This document shows, in pieces, positions 1-8,958 of a stretch of DNA of 64,000 bases (position 1 is the first letter of the stretch; each line of letters begins with the position of its first letter). This DNA is from Planctomycetota bacterium (GTDB taxonomy: Bacteria; Planctomycetota; UBA8742; UBA2392): assembly GCA_020638635.1 (NCBI GenBank), contig JACKIE010000002.1:1-64000 (forward strand), in the 5' to 3' direction. The position numbers and the translations under genes were made by a program. The notes under the pieces were generated by a model. That model did not search any database. It was not told where the DNA came from and was given only the letters and a program-made list of their open reading frames with translations.

Positions 1-1
1 C

Positions 2-91
2 GCGGAGCTGCCGGGCTTCCACCTGTTCAGCAAGGAGCCGCAAGGTGTGGCCCTGACGGATGACGGAATTCAGGCCATGCTCACGGCCTGA
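2..91 (+). CDS. C-terminal end of an unidentified protein (cut by window edge)
   Basis: An open frame enters from the left edge and stops with TGA at 89-91, giving 29 residues that begin AELPGFHLFSKEP and end in AMLTA. A hairpin that could end its transcript follows at once, which fits a real gene end. Too little is visible to name a family. Reading frame and stop are seen; that it is a gene is inference. Confidence 0.5.
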   Translation, partial: AELPGFHLFSKEPQGVALTDDGIQAMLTA

Positions 92-98
92 AGAAGCC

Positions 99-132
99 GG
101 GGGTCGTGGTTGTTTGCCCACCCACGACCCCC
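99..132. terminator. Hairpin between convergent genes
   Basis: An 11-bp perfect stem (99-109 with 122-132, GGGGGTCGTGG against its complement) has a 12-nt loop and is followed within about 10 nt by a short T run. It lies between the stop of the partial plus-strand gene and the stop of ispG on the minus strand, so it may serve both. Confidence 0.6.
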
Positions 133-151
133 GCGCGCTTTTCGACGTTAC

Positions 152-1270
152 CTACGCCTTGGCGGTCTCGGCTGCTTCACCGGCGCGTTCCTTTTCGAGC
201 TTGTAGAGCTCGATCATCAGCTCATCGACCAGCTTTTCGTTGGGCACGCGCCTTAGAATCTGCTCGCCCTTGAACAGGTAGCCCGCGTCTTTAGCGCCCG
301 CGATTCCCAGGTCGGCCTCGGCCGCTTCGCCCGGGCCGTTCACGATGCAGCCCAGCACACTGACCGTGATGTTGCCCTTGTAGTCGCGCAGGCGCTCTTC
401 CACCTGGCGCGCCAGGGTTTCCACGCCGCCGTCCACCTCGTCGCGGCCGCAACTGGGGCAGGCCACGATCTCGACGTTCTTCTTGCGCAGGCGCAGGGCG
501 CTGAGGATCTCATAGCCCACGTCCACTTCGTCCAGCGGGTCGCCGGTAATGGAAACGCGGATCGTGTCGCCGATACCCTCGCCCAGCAGCGTGCCGAGCC
601 CGATGCTGGACTTCACGGTACTGGCCTGCAGCATGCCGGCTTCGGTCACGCCCAGGTGGAGCGGAACGTCGGTCTGCTTTGCGAACTCGCGGTTTGTGTA
701 GATCGTGGTCAGCACGTCGCTCGACTTCAGGCTCACTTTGAAATTCTTAAAACCCCACTTGTCGAACTGCTCGCACCACTGCACGGCCGTGTCCACCATC
801 AGGTCGGCCATCTCGAGTTCCATGTCCTGTTTCACCTCGAGGCCCTTGCGGGGCATGATCGAGCCGGAGTTAACGCCGATGCGGATCGCGGCGCCTTTGT
901 CCTTGGCCAGGGCGACGATCTTCTGCACCAGCTCAAGCTTGATGTTACCGGGGTTGATGCGCACGCAGTGCACGCCCGCCTCGAGCGCTTTCAGGGCAAG
1001 CCCCGGCGCGAAGTGGATGTCGGCGATGATCGGCACGCGCGAGCCCGCGATGATGGCGGGCAATGCGGCGGCCGACTTGTCATCGGGGCAGGCCACGCGC
1101 ACGATGTCTACGCCTTTGTCCTGGGCGCCGCGAATCTGGCGCAGGGTGCCGTCTACGTCCCAGGTCTTGGTCTTGGTCATGGTCTGCACGGCCACCAGGT
1201 GATCGCCGCCCACGGGGCGCTCACCAACCATGCAGGTACGCGTCTTGCGTCGATTTACAGTAAAGCCCAC
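152..1270 (-). CDS. ispG: 4-hydroxy-3-methylbut-2-enyl diphosphate synthase (IspG/GcpE)
   Basis: This 372-residue cytoplasmic enzyme catalyses the penultimate step of the MEP isoprenoid pathway, reductively opening the cyclic diphosphate MEcPP to HMBPP. The TIM-barrel half carries the expected segments (AVQTMTKTKTWD, GADIVRV-like, IRIGVNSGS). The C-terminal half holds the [4Fe-4S] cysteine pattern CPSCGR followed by GCIVNGPGE, whose Cys and Glu complete cluster ligation. Length matches the compact bacterial form without the long plant/Chlamydia insert. It appears monocistronic: the next gene upstream on the same strand ends 53 bp away and encodes an unrelated toxin-like protein. The isoprenoid product would feed menaquinone and lipid carriers; a menG/ubiE gene lies elsewhere in the window. 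Identification is firm. Confidence 0.97.
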   Translation of the reverse strand: MGFTVNRRKTRTCMVGERPVGGDHLVAVQTMTKTKTWDVDGTLRQIRGAQDKGVDIVRVACPDDKSAAALPAIIAGSRVPIIADIHFAPGLALKALEAGVHCVRINPGNIKLELVQKIVALAKDKGAAIRIGVNSGSIMPRKGLEVKQDMELEMADLMVDTAVQWCEQFDKWGFKNFKVSLKSSDVLTTIYTNREFAKQTDVPLHLGVTEAGMLQASTVKSSIGLGTLLGEGIGDTIRVSITGDPLDEVDVGYEILSALRLRKKNVEIVACPSCGRDEVDGGVETLARQVEERLRDYKGNITVSVLGCIVNGPGEAAEADLGIAGAKDAGYLFKGEQILRRVPNEKLVDELMIELYKLEKERAGEAAETAKA

Positions 1271-1323
1271 ATCCGCTCCTTAACTGACTGCCGAAACCTA
1301 CAACAAGAGTCCAGCGGACGCCA

Positions 1324-1695
1324 TTACCCATCAGTCAACGGAAGCCTGTGAATCCGAACTTGATGTTCCGTCACCGACACCGCGGCACCGTGTTCGAGTT
1401 CGTCACGGCATGCAACCACCACCCTCTCAATCACGGCGGCACACCGCTCCGCGTTCAGTCCTTCGATGCGAATGCGAACCACCGAAGGAGCAGAGGCGTT
1501 CGCCAATGCCAGAAGCGTATGAAAGTCAGCGTCCAAGGTTACGATGATCCGGCCATCCTCGACTGCTTTGTGGATGATCAGCGGATCTTCTGCCCGCGCC
1601 ATTCCGATTTCGCCGGTGTGGACGGCATCGTGTCCAGCCTTCCGCAGTATATCGGCGGTAGAACGAGGCAGCCCCTGATCAAGCAGCAGCTTCAT
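1324..1695 (-). CDS. DUF5615 PIN-like protein (probable toxin)
   Basis: The 123-residue product has the hallmarks of the DUF5615/Mut7-C PIN-like family: MKLLLDQGLP at the N terminus, AGHDAVHTGEIGM, then IIVTLDADFHTLLA, which supply the acidic residues of a PIN-type metal site. These families are usually the second gene of a DUF433 pair, as here, where its ATG overlaps the DUF433 stop by 4 bp. It is predicted to be a small PIN-fold nuclease held in check by its partner; activity is inferred only from family and context. Confidence 0.85.
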   Translation of the reverse strand: MKLLLDQGLPRSTADILRKAGHDAVHTGEIGMARAEDPLIIHKAVEDGRIIVTLDADFHTLLALANASAPSVVRIRIEGLNAERCAAVIERVVVACRDELEHGAAVSVTEHQVRIHRLPLTDG

Positions 1696-1919
1696 GCCTG
1701 GTCGAACACCAGCGTTTTGTCGGGCAAGTTTCGGGCGGCATACTCCAGTACCTGGCGAATATCTTCATCTTCCAGTTCAGGGTATTCGCGGCGAAGTTCA
1801 TTGCGGTCCGTGTACGTTGCAAGTGCTTCGAGCACCCTTCGTACAGTCAGACGAAGATCGCGCACACACGGGGCGCCGTTCATTCGCTGAGGATTGGTCG
1901 TAATCCGATCAAGCTTCAT
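1692..1919 (-). CDS. DUF433 antitoxin-like protein
   Basis: The 75-residue protein fits DUF433: DRITTNPQRMNGAPCVRDLR near the start, then the helical HTH-like part with YPELEDEDIRQVLEYAA. DUF433 proteins are paired with DUF5615 PIN-like proteins in putative type II toxin-antitoxin modules, and the 4-bp ATGA overlap with the next gene shows translational coupling. It is transcribed away from the ABC-F gene, with about 186 bp between the two starts; any autoregulatory site would be there, but I saw no clear operator. Confidence 0.85.
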   Translation of the reverse strand: MKLDRITTNPQRMNGAPCVRDLRLTVRRVLEALATYTDRNELRREYPELEDEDIRQVLEYAARNLPDKTLVFDQA

Positions 1920-2105
1920 GTGCTTATTCTATCAGCACATCACCGATTGCAAGGAACTGAAACAGCCCCCAAACCACGAAATCGCCGGTTCTCTGGCGAG
2001 AATGTGCCGGTCTCCCCCTCGTGGTTGGCAAAGCCTGAGTTCGGACGAGCAACAACCGGCGCGCGCCCCGCTGGGGTGCCGCCGATGTTCTGCTATGGTG
2101 GCGGC

Positions 2106-4013
2106 ATGTCGATTCTTGCCCTCAACAATGTCACCAAGGCCTACGACAGCCGCGTCGTGCTGAACTCGGTCAGTTTCGGCCTTGGGCGCGCTGAACGCGT
2201 CGGGCTGGTGGGCCCCAACGGCGAGGGCAAGTCCACGCTGCTGCGTCTTCTGGCCGGCATCGAGGCGCCGGACGACGGCCGCCGCATCGCCGCGGCTGGC
2301 GCGCGCATCGGCTATTTTTCGCAGGAGCCAAGGCTGGACCCCGCGCTTAGCGTGCGCGATGCCGTGCGCGCCGGCTTGGGCGACCGCGATGCCTTGAACG
2401 CGCGGCTGCACCAGCTGCACCTGGAGATGGCCAAGCCGGGCCTTGCCGCCGACGCACTGGCCGACCTGATCGAGGTGCACTCGCACCTGGAAACCCGCCT
2501 CGCCGAAATGGGCGGCCACAACGTCGAGCACCGGGTCGATGAAATCATGGGCCACCTGGGCCTGCGCGAGCCCGCAGCGCTGTGCGGCTCACTTTCCGGT
2601 GGCGAGGCGCGGCGCGTGTGCCTGGCGGCGATGCTGCTGTCCGACCCCGATGTGCTGCTGCTCGATGAGCCCACCAACCACCTCGACGTGGTGGCGATCG
2701 AGTGGCTGGAGCAATACCTGCAGGCCTGCCGCGTGCCGCTGGTGATGGTCACCCACGACCGCTACTTCCTCGACCGCATCGTGCAGCGCATCGTCGAGGT
2801 GGACCGCGGCAAGCTGTACTCAATCGGCGGCGGCTACCAGCAGTTCCTCGAGGCTCAGGCCACGCGCCTCGCCGCCGAGGCCAACACCGAACAGACACGC
2901 CTCTCAACCATCCGGCGCGAAACAGCCTGGATCAAGCGCGGCGCCCACGGCCGCACCACCAAGGAGAAAGCGCGCGTCAATCGCTACCGCGAGCTGACCG
3001 GCCAGGCCGACCTCGAGGCGCGCGCGGAGCTGGAGTTCGAGATTCCCAAGGGCCCTCGCCTTGGCGGCAAGCTGATCCGCGCCGAGCACGTCAGCAAGCG
3101 ATACGGCGGGCGCACGGTGCTGGACGACGTCAGCGTCGAGATCACGCACGGCATGCGGCTCGGTATCGTGGGGCCCAACGGGGCGGGCAAGTCCACGCTG
3201 CTGCGCATCCTGACAGGGCGGCTGGCGCCTGACAGTGGTACGGTCGAAATCGGCGAGACCGTGAAGGTGGCCGACATCGACCAGTCGCGCTCGGTGCTGG
3301 ACGACGAAAAGAGCGTGGTGCAGGAAGTTGCCCAGGACGCCGACAGCATGGTGACCGTGGGCGGCCTCGAGCAGCGGGTTTCGTCGTTCCTGGAACGCTT
3401 CCTGTTTCCCGGTCAGCGCAAGCACACGCGCATCCGGCAGCTCTCGGGCGGCGAGCGCAACCGCGTGCTGCTGGCCAAGCTGCTGCTGCGCCACGGCAAC
3501 GTGCTGGCCCTGGACGAGCCGACCAACGACCTGGACTTGCCCACCCTGCGCGCGCTTGAGGACGCCCTGTGCGCCTTCGAGGGCGTGGTGCTGGTGGTCA
3601 GCCACGACCGCTACTTCCTGGATCGCGTCTGCACCCGCATCCTGTTCCTGGACGGCAGCGGCCGTGCGCGCTTCCACGAGGGGCACGTGGAGGACTTGCT
3701 GGAAGAGCTGGCGGGTGCGGCCGCGCAGCCCACGCAGGCTCCCCGGATTCAGTCAAACAAGCAGGCCGAAGGCGACCGGAAGGCGCGGCGCAGGGCAGAA
3801 ACCGAGTTGAAGAAGCTACCGAAGCGCATTGAGCAGCTTGAGGCCGAGTGTGGGGCCCTCGACGGAAAGCTGGCGGACGGCACGCTGTACACCAAGCCGG
3901 GCGGCAAGGCCGAGGCTGCCGAACTGGCGGCGCGGCGCGAAGCCCTGGCGACTGAGCTGGAGGGGCTGTACGCACGCTGGCAGGAACTGGACGCCATCGT
4001 AGCGGGTGCCTGA
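2106..4013 (+). CDS. uup: ABC-F family ATPase, Uup type
   Basis: A soluble protein with two ABC ATPase domains and no membrane segments. Domain 1 has Walker A GPNGEGKSTLL near residue 35, signature LSGGEARRV near 161 and Walker B LLLDEPTNHLD near 183. Domain 2 has GPNGAGKSTLL near 355, LSGGERNRV near 445 and LALDEPTNDLD near 468. The last ~90 residues form a charged coiled coil (KARRRAETELKKLPKRIEQLE), the Uup C-terminal domain, and the total of 635 residues matches Uup. ABC-F proteins act on ribosomes; Uup has also been tied to branched DNA intermediates. The frame is open back to 1920, but the ATG at 2106 (MSILALNNVTKAYD) starts exactly where ABC domain 1 should. Convergent with the kinase gene, 10 bp away. 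Confidence 0.92.
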   Translation: MSILALNNVTKAYDSRVVLNSVSFGLGRAERVGLVGPNGEGKSTLLRLLAGIEAPDDGRRIAAAGARIGYFSQEPRLDPALSVRDAVRAGLGDRDALNARLHQLHLEMAKPGLAADALADLIEVHSHLETRLAEMGGHNVEHRVDEIMGHLGLREPAALCGSLSGGEARRVCLAAMLLSDPDVLLLDEPTNHLDVVAIEWLEQYLQACRVPLVMVTHDRYFLDRIVQRIVEVDRGKLYSIGGGYQQFLEAQATRLAAEANTEQTRLSTIRRETAWIKRGAHGRTTKEKARVNRYRELTGQADLEARAELEFEIPKGPRLGGKLIRAEHVSKRYGGRTVLDDVSVEITHGMRLGIVGPNGAGKSTLLRILTGRLAPDSGTVEIGETVKVADIDQSRSVLDDEKSVVQEVAQDADSMVTVGGLEQRVSSFLERFLFPGQRKHTRIRQLSGGERNRVLLAKLLLRHGNVLALDEPTNDLDLPTLRALEDALCAFEGVVLVVSHDRYFLDRVCTRILFLDGSGRARFHEGHVEDLLEELAGAAAQPTQAPRIQSNKQAEGDRKARRRAETELKKLPKRIEQLEAECGALDGKLADGTLYTKPGGKAEAAELAARREALATELEGLYARWQELDAIVAGA

Positions 4014-4023
4014 AGCCGCGGTC

Positions 4024-6060
4024 TTACCAGCCCAGGAATTGCTGGAGATAGCCCTCGCGTTGGGCCAGCAACAGGCCGCCTGCGATCAGCAGCATCACGA
4101 TCAGCACACTGAGCAGCACGATCAGCACCAGCAGGCCCGGGCCCACCTGGCGCTTCTCGGCTTTCTCGAGGCGCCCGCTGATCTCGCGCAGCATGGCGCT
4201 GATCTGCGCCGGGCTGGCTTCTTCATCGAGACTGGGCAGTTCCTGCCGCAGCTCGGCCTGCTGGCTGGACTCGTGCGTGCGGGCGGTGTGACGGCCTGCC
4301 GACATGCGCGTGGTGCGCTCGGCGGCCTCGGGCGCCTGGGACGAAGGCCAGCGTTCGGGCACCTCGTGGCTTGAGGGCGGGCCGCCGGTGTAGTTGTCGG
4401 TCTCGGGCGGGAAGGGCGCCAACTCGACGCCGGCATAGCGCTTGACCGGGCCGCGCGGGTTTTCGCGCACGAAATTTTCGGGGTCCTGCTCGGCCCGGTC
4501 CAGGTCCTGCAGCACTTCGGCCATGCTCTGGTAGCGGTCGTCGGGCTTGATCTCCATCATTTTGCCGACGATGTAGCTGAGCCAGCCGGGGATGTCGCGG
4601 CGCAGGTGGCTGGGCGGCAGGATGTCCTTGCTGCGCTGCTGCTCCAGGATGTCCATCACGTTGCTGCCCTCGACGTGCCGTTGACCCGTCAACAGGTAGT
4701 AGAGGGTTGCGCCGAAGCTGTACACGTCGCTGCGCTGGTCCAGGTTCTTGCCGCTGACCTGCTCCGGGCTCATGTAGTGCGGGGTGCCCACCACCATGCC
4801 GGTGCGGGTCATGTGCACCTCGGTCTGGTCGCCGAAGATGCGCGCCAGCCCGAAGTCCACCAGTTTCATGATGCTGTGGCGCTCGGAGTACAGGATGTTG
4901 TCCGGCTTGATGTCGCGGTGGATCACCCCGTGCTGGTGCGCGTAGCCCAGCGCGGCCCCGATCTCGCGCAGGATGCGCACGCCGAAGTCCCAGGTGATGC
5001 GGCGCCCGGCGCCGATCTCGTGGTCCAGCGGAAGGCCGTCGATGAACTCCATTACGATCGCGCTGCCGCGCGGGAACTTCAGGAAGTCGTAGACTTTCAC
5101 GATGCCGGGGTGGTCGAGCTCCTTCAACAGCATCGCCTCGTGCTCGACGCGCTGCTCGACCTTCATGCCCGGCTTCATTTCGGCGCGGATGTCCTTCACC
5201 GCCAGCACCTTGCCGCCGCGGCGCGGGTCGCGGCACAGGTACACCACCGCCATGCCGCCCTTGCCAAGCTGCAGGATCACATCGAAACGCTTGGCGACTT
5301 CGGGGCTGGGCGGAATCTCGCCCTCTTCGGGCTCGTAGTGCTGCAGCGCGCGCTTTTCTTCCTTCTCGATCTCGGCCTGCAGGGCCGCTCGCGCCAGCTC
5401 TTTGGCCGCCTGGTCCACGGCCGTGAGCTGGCGGCGTATCTTGGTGCCTGGCTGGGTCTCGTCCACGGGCGTCATGGCGGGCACGTCATCGTCATCAACC
5501 TGGGGCGGCTCATGGAATGCGGCTAGGCTGGGGGCTGAAGCGGGCTCCAGCTCCGGGGCGCTTTCCGGACGGTGGGGGCGCGGAGTGGCTCTCCGTTCGT
5601 CCAGCTCTTCGACGTTGATAGCGCCGGACTGGTCCCAGCCCGGTGCGCGCACCGCGGGCAGCTTGCCCGGGTACAAGCTGCCGCCCGTGGAGCTTTCAGT
5701 GGGAGACTCGACGTTCGTCAAATCCTCAATGTCTTCGGGCTCAAGCACCGTGGCGTCGCTCTTCACGTTGCGGCGCGTGGGTGCGCTGGTTTCGTCCAGA
5801 CGGTCGGAATCGTGCCGGTCCGTGTCATCCGTGGTCTCGGCCGCGGGCTCATCCACGTCGAAATCGGCCTTTACCGCCGGAACGTCGATTTCCGTGTCAT
5901 CCAGCTCGGTTTCCGCGGGGGACGGGTTGCCGAAGTAATCGTCCGGCACCGCAAGGGATTCGCCTTCGGGGTTCAGCTCGGGCACGGGGGCGGCCTTGTC
6001 GCGGGGGCGCGCGCCGCCTGCGGCCGGCACTCCCTCGGCGGGTGTGGGATCGGTGGACAC
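4024..6060 (-). CDS. Tail-anchored Ser/Thr protein kinase (Hanks type)
   Basis: About 678 residues from a GTG at 6060, preceded by GGAG 8 nt upstream. The frame is open to 6186, but the extra 42 residues look like translated promoter DNA. Residues 1 to ~250 are acidic, low complexity and probably disordered. The kinase domain follows with glycine loop LGKGGMAVVYLCRD (~262), the AVKD lysine, HRDIKPDNIL (~378), DFGLARI (~402), the VGTPHYMSPEQV activation segment and SDVYSFGATLYYLLTG. A Pro/Ser-rich linker leads to one C-terminal transmembrane helix (~643-671) with only about a dozen residues beyond it. It should therefore be a cytoplasmic kinase anchored by its tail, with no external sensor domain. 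All catalytic residues are present. Substrates are unknown. Confidence 0.88.
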   Translation of the reverse strand: MSTDPTPAEGVPAAGGARPRDKAAPVPELNPEGESLAVPDDYFGNPSPAETELDDTEIDVPAVKADFDVDEPAAETTDDTDRHDSDRLDETSAPTRRNVKSDATVLEPEDIEDLTNVESPTESSTGGSLYPGKLPAVRAPGWDQSGAINVEELDERRATPRPHRPESAPELEPASAPSLAAFHEPPQVDDDDVPAMTPVDETQPGTKIRRQLTAVDQAAKELARAALQAEIEKEEKRALQHYEPEEGEIPPSPEVAKRFDVILQLGKGGMAVVYLCRDPRRGGKVLAVKDIRAEMKPGMKVEQRVEHEAMLLKELDHPGIVKVYDFLKFPRGSAIVMEFIDGLPLDHEIGAGRRITWDFGVRILREIGAALGYAHQHGVIHRDIKPDNILYSERHSIMKLVDFGLARIFGDQTEVHMTRTGMVVGTPHYMSPEQVSGKNLDQRSDVYSFGATLYYLLTGQRHVEGSNVMDILEQQRSKDILPPSHLRRDIPGWLSYIVGKMMEIKPDDRYQSMAEVLQDLDRAEQDPENFVRENPRGPVKRYAGVELAPFPPETDNYTGGPPSSHEVPERWPSSQAPEAAERTTRMSAGRHTARTHESSQQAELRQELPSLDEEASPAQISAMLREISGRLEKAEKRQVGPGLLVLIVLLSVLIVMLLIAGGLLLAQREGYLQQFLGW

Positions 6061-6205
6061 TTCAGGCTCCGGATGAAGCGTCCAATTTACTGCAATCGGA
6101 CGTGATGCGAAAGGCCGGCGTGCTGCAGGCCCGGAACCCGCATTGCATCGCGCCCGGCCTCGACTAGCATGAGACGGGCCCCGCAAATTCCCCGGAGGAT
6201 GCCTG

Positions 6206-7204
6206 ATGGCACGCCATTGGTTTTGTCGTTCACTTTTCGTCGCTCTGATCGCCGCCGTTTGCCTGGTGGTCGGTTATCAGGCCGGCGCGCAGGACGTGCC
6301 CGGCAAGGGCGCCAGGAACTCGCTCAATCCCGGAGAGGTGATGCGCGTGGGCCACAAGGTGATCACCTCCGAGCAGCTGATCGCCCGCATGTGGGACTAC
6401 GAGTTCATGGCCCAACCCGAAAAGAGGGTGCTGAATGACTCGCTCACCTACCTGCGCGACACAGCCGTGATCGAGCTCGAGGCCGAGCGCCTAGGCGGAC
6501 TCAACCTGACCGACGAGGAAATCGACCGAGAGACGGACCGCCAGGTGGAGGCAATCCGCCAGATGGTGAAGCAGGATACCCACGGCATGCTGACGCTGGA
6601 GGACTGGCTGAAACAGCAGAACGTGGGCATGGACCTGGAGGGCTTCCGCGCCTACGTGCGCGAACGCGCGCCGATTTTCATCACGCGGCGCGTGCTGGTA
6701 CGCTACTTCGAGGCCACTGAGCCGAGCCTCGAGTGCAAGCACATCCTGCTGAAGACCCTGTCCGACGCCAATGAAGTCCACAAGATCCTGAAGGAAACCG
6801 CCGCCAAGGAACTGGACAGCAAGTTCGAAGACCTGGCGGTTCAGCGCAGCATTGACCCTGCTGCGGGCATGACGCGCGGCAAGCTTCCGCGCATCTTCGA
6901 GAACGACGGCACACTGGTAAAGGAAGCCGCAGAGGCCCTTTGGGAACTGAAGGACGGCGAGTACAGCGAGCCGATCAAGACGGACTTCGGCTGGCATATT
7001 TTCAAGCGCGACCGGACACTGGTGCCATTGAAAAAGCCACTGAAGGAATTGCGCGACGAGCTGATGAAGCAGCCCGACCGCAGCAACGAAAACGACTACT
7101 TCAATCGCTGGATCCGCTGGGTGTTCAATACCCGCAAGTACCAGTATGAGAGGCGACTGCCCGGCTTTGACTGCAGGCCGGGCCAGCCCAACCAGGAGAA
7201 GTGA
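6206..7204 (+). CDS. SurA-like periplasmic peptidyl-prolyl isomerase (parvulin domain)
   Basis: 332 residues. A signal peptide (residues 1-29, hydrophobic LFVALIAAVCLVVGYQAGAQ) is followed by a helical SurA_N/trigger-like region and a parvulin domain at ~175-270: it begins ECKHILLKT, continues FEDLAVQRSIDPAAGM and GKLPRIF, and closes with YSEPIKTDFGWHIFKRD. This layout suits a chaperone/prolyl isomerase acting on exported proteins, for example outer-membrane barrels, of which two are predicted in this window. The protein ends with a YERRLPGFDC motif shared with the next gene. Its stop codon overlaps the start of that gene, so the two are co-translated. An ATG with GGAGG-like spacing supports this start. 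Confidence 0.85.
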   Translation: MARHWFCRSLFVALIAAVCLVVGYQAGAQDVPGKGARNSLNPGEVMRVGHKVITSEQLIARMWDYEFMAQPEKRVLNDSLTYLRDTAVIELEAERLGGLNLTDEEIDRETDRQVEAIRQMVKQDTHGMLTLEDWLKQQNVGMDLEGFRAYVRERAPIFITRRVLVRYFEATEPSLECKHILLKTLSDANEVHKILKETAAKELDSKFEDLAVQRSIDPAAGMTRGKLPRIFENDGTLVKEAAEALWELKDGEYSEPIKTDFGWHIFKRDRTLVPLKKPLKELRDELMKQPDRSNENDYFNRWIRWVFNTRKYQYERRLPGFDCRPGQPNQEK

Positions 7205-8217
7205 TGAACAGACCGGTCTTCCGACTCGGTGCGGTCGCCGTGGCCGTGATTGCCGCCGGCGCGCTTGGCTTTGCTGCCGGCGCGCAGGGGGTGGACGGCA
7301 AACCGCCGGTGCGCACGCTGAAGGTCAACGAGGTTGCACGCGTCGGAGAACGCGTGATCAGCGCCGAGGAGTTCATTGAGCGATTGATCGAGCGGGAAAA
7401 GATCTACACCGACGCGGACCTGCGCAATGCCAGTTCAGCGCTCGACAGCCTGCTGATCGAGGAGATGCTCAGCCTTGAGGCGGAGCGGCTGGAAGCGGTG
7501 CCAAAGATCCGCGAGATCAACGAGGAACACGGGAAGCTCAAGGAAGCCTGGGAGCTCCAGTTCAAGGAAATCAACAACGCCATCGTTGCGGAGCAGAGGA
7601 AACGCGGCCTGGAAGAGAAGCCTTACAGCCGCGAAGAGTTCCTGAAGCTGAAGTACGACATGACTCCCCTGGAGTTCGATAAACATCTTGAGGCTGTCGC
7701 CAGGCAGAACTTGATGCGCCGTCTGGTAGTCAACTACTGGAGACTTTCCACCGACAGCGCCGTGGCCGAGGGCATCTACATGCGCAACCTGGCGGACATC
7801 GAAAAGGTGCGGGCCAGGCTGCTGAAAGGCGAGAAACTCAGCGTGTTGGCGCGTCAGTACAGCGAAGACATGCATACCCGCCAGAACGGCGGCCTGCTGG
7901 GTACCGCTTACCGCAAGGACGGTACCTTCAATCGTGACGGAACGCTGGACACGACGCTCGAGGACGCTTTCTGGGCTCTGGAAGAGGGTGAGTACAGCAA
8001 GCCGACGGCAGCCCAGGATGGGTTCTGGGTACTGCGCAAGGGCCAGTTCTTCCCGGGCAACAAGGCGGAGTTCTACCAGCTGCGTGAGTCCTGCCTCAAT
8101 GAGCCCAATCCCACTGACATCCTGCTCACGAAGTGGCGGCATGCGACCGCCGCAGGCGGTCTCTACGCCTATGAACGACGCATGCCGGGCTGGGACTGCA
8201 AGGCGGGCGAGAAGTAA
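7204..8217 (+). CDS. SurA-like protein with degenerate parvulin domain
   Basis: 337 residues from the ATG at 7204, which overlaps the upstream stop (TGATG); a GTG at 7201 is an alternative. An AGGAG lies just upstream. The signal peptide spans about residues 1-29 (VAVAVIAAGALGFAAGAQG). The C-terminal half keeps parvulin-like segments (LARQYSEDMHTRQNGGLLG, LEEGEYSKPTAAQDGFWVLRK), but the first strand with the family histidine (HILV-type) is not visible. It may therefore bind clients without isomerase activity. It ends with YERRMPGWDC, matching the C-terminal motif of the previous protein, so the pair probably arose by duplication. Confidence 0.78.
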   Translation: MNRPVFRLGAVAVAVIAAGALGFAAGAQGVDGKPPVRTLKVNEVARVGERVISAEEFIERLIEREKIYTDADLRNASSALDSLLIEEMLSLEAERLEAVPKIREINEEHGKLKEAWELQFKEINNAIVAEQRKRGLEEKPYSREEFLKLKYDMTPLEFDKHLEAVARQNLMRRLVVNYWRLSTDSAVAEGIYMRNLADIEKVRARLLKGEKLSVLARQYSEDMHTRQNGGLLGTAYRKDGTFNRDGTLDTTLEDAFWALEEGEYSKPTAAQDGFWVLRKGQFFPGNKAEFYQLRESCLNEPNPTDILLTKWRHATAAGGLYAYERRMPGWDCKAGEK

Positions 8218-8259
8218 ACGATCAATGACGTCGAAGGCGACGCAACCTGGAAACACGAC

Positions 8260-8958
8260 ATGGCCGCAACAGAACCAACTCCCGGGCAGACCTATGAGCC
8301 CGGCAACGAAGACGAGGGCGTTGATGACGCCACTGCGGCGGGCAGTGTGATCTCAGGCGCCGCACTGCCGCAGGACACCCTGGCCGCGAGGCTGGAAGCG
8401 CTGCTGTTCGTGCACAGTCGTCCGGTTGCCGCGCGTCGCCTGGCCGAGCTTGTGGGACTCACCAGCGTGATCCCGGTCAAGCAGGCCCTGGAGCTGCTGC
8501 AGAAACGCTACGAAGAACTGGGCTCGGCCTTCACCCTGCAGGAACTGGCCCAGGGCTACCAACTGACCACCCGGCCGGAACACGACGAACTGCTGCGCCA
8601 GCTCGTGCGCGAGCGCGAGGCGCAGAAGCTTTCGCCCGCAACGCTGGAGGCGCTGGCGATCATCGCCTACAAGCAGCCACTGGGACGTGGCGAGCTGGAA
8701 AACATCCGCGGCGCGGGGAGCGACCACCTGGTGCGCGCGCTGCTGGACCGCGGGCTGATCAAGGTCGCCGAGCGTGACGGCAGCAGACCCGGAGCGCCCG
8801 CCCTTTACGGTACTACCGCCGAGTTCCTGCGTGCCTTCGGTTTGCGCAGCATCAGCGAGTTGCCAAGCGAAGGTGACCTTGCCGCTCCCAACGTGGATGA
8901 GGACGAAGCGGAGATAGAGGAAGTGGAGATTAACGCGCCGGGGAGCGATGACGAGTAG
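8260..8958 (+). CDS. scpB: Segregation and condensation protein B
   Basis: 232 residues. ScpB is the winged-helix dimer partner of ScpA in the SMC complex that compacts and separates chromosomes. The family core is clear: LEALLFVHSRPVAARRLAEL, then TLQELAQGYQLTTRPE, then LSPATLEALAIIAYKQPLGR and the IRGAGSDHLVRALLDRGLI second winged helix, ending YGTTAEFLRAFGL. The first ~40 and last ~30 residues are acidic and not conserved. ScpA and SMC are not in this window, which is unusual because scpA often lies beside scpB. It overlaps the following hydrolase gene by 11 bp. Confidence 0.93.
   Translation: MAATEPTPGQTYEPGNEDEGVDDATAAGSVISGAALPQDTLAARLEALLFVHSRPVAARRLAELVGLTSVIPVKQALELLQKRYEELGSAFTLQELAQGYQLTTRPEHDELLRQLVREREAQKLSPATLEALAIIAYKQPLGRGELENIRGAGSDHLVRALLDRGLIKVAERDGSRPGAPALYGTTAEFLRAFGLRSISELPSEGDLAAPNVDEDEAEIEEVEINAPGSDDE

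Noticed and set aside
656..1351. Long plus-strand open frames opposite ispG
   Set aside because: They are antisense shadows of ispG. High GC content keeps the opposite frames open; they have no ribosome site and low-complexity His/Ala/Gly-rich products.
1324..1919. Novel defence system at the DUF433/DUF5615 pair
   Set aside because: This is a widespread toxin-antitoxin-like pair, and no further defence genes flank it.
6061..6186. N-terminal extension of the tail-anchored kinase to 6186
   Set aside because: The GTG at 6060 has a good ribosome site, and the extra 42 codons overlap the divergent promoter region with non-coding composition.
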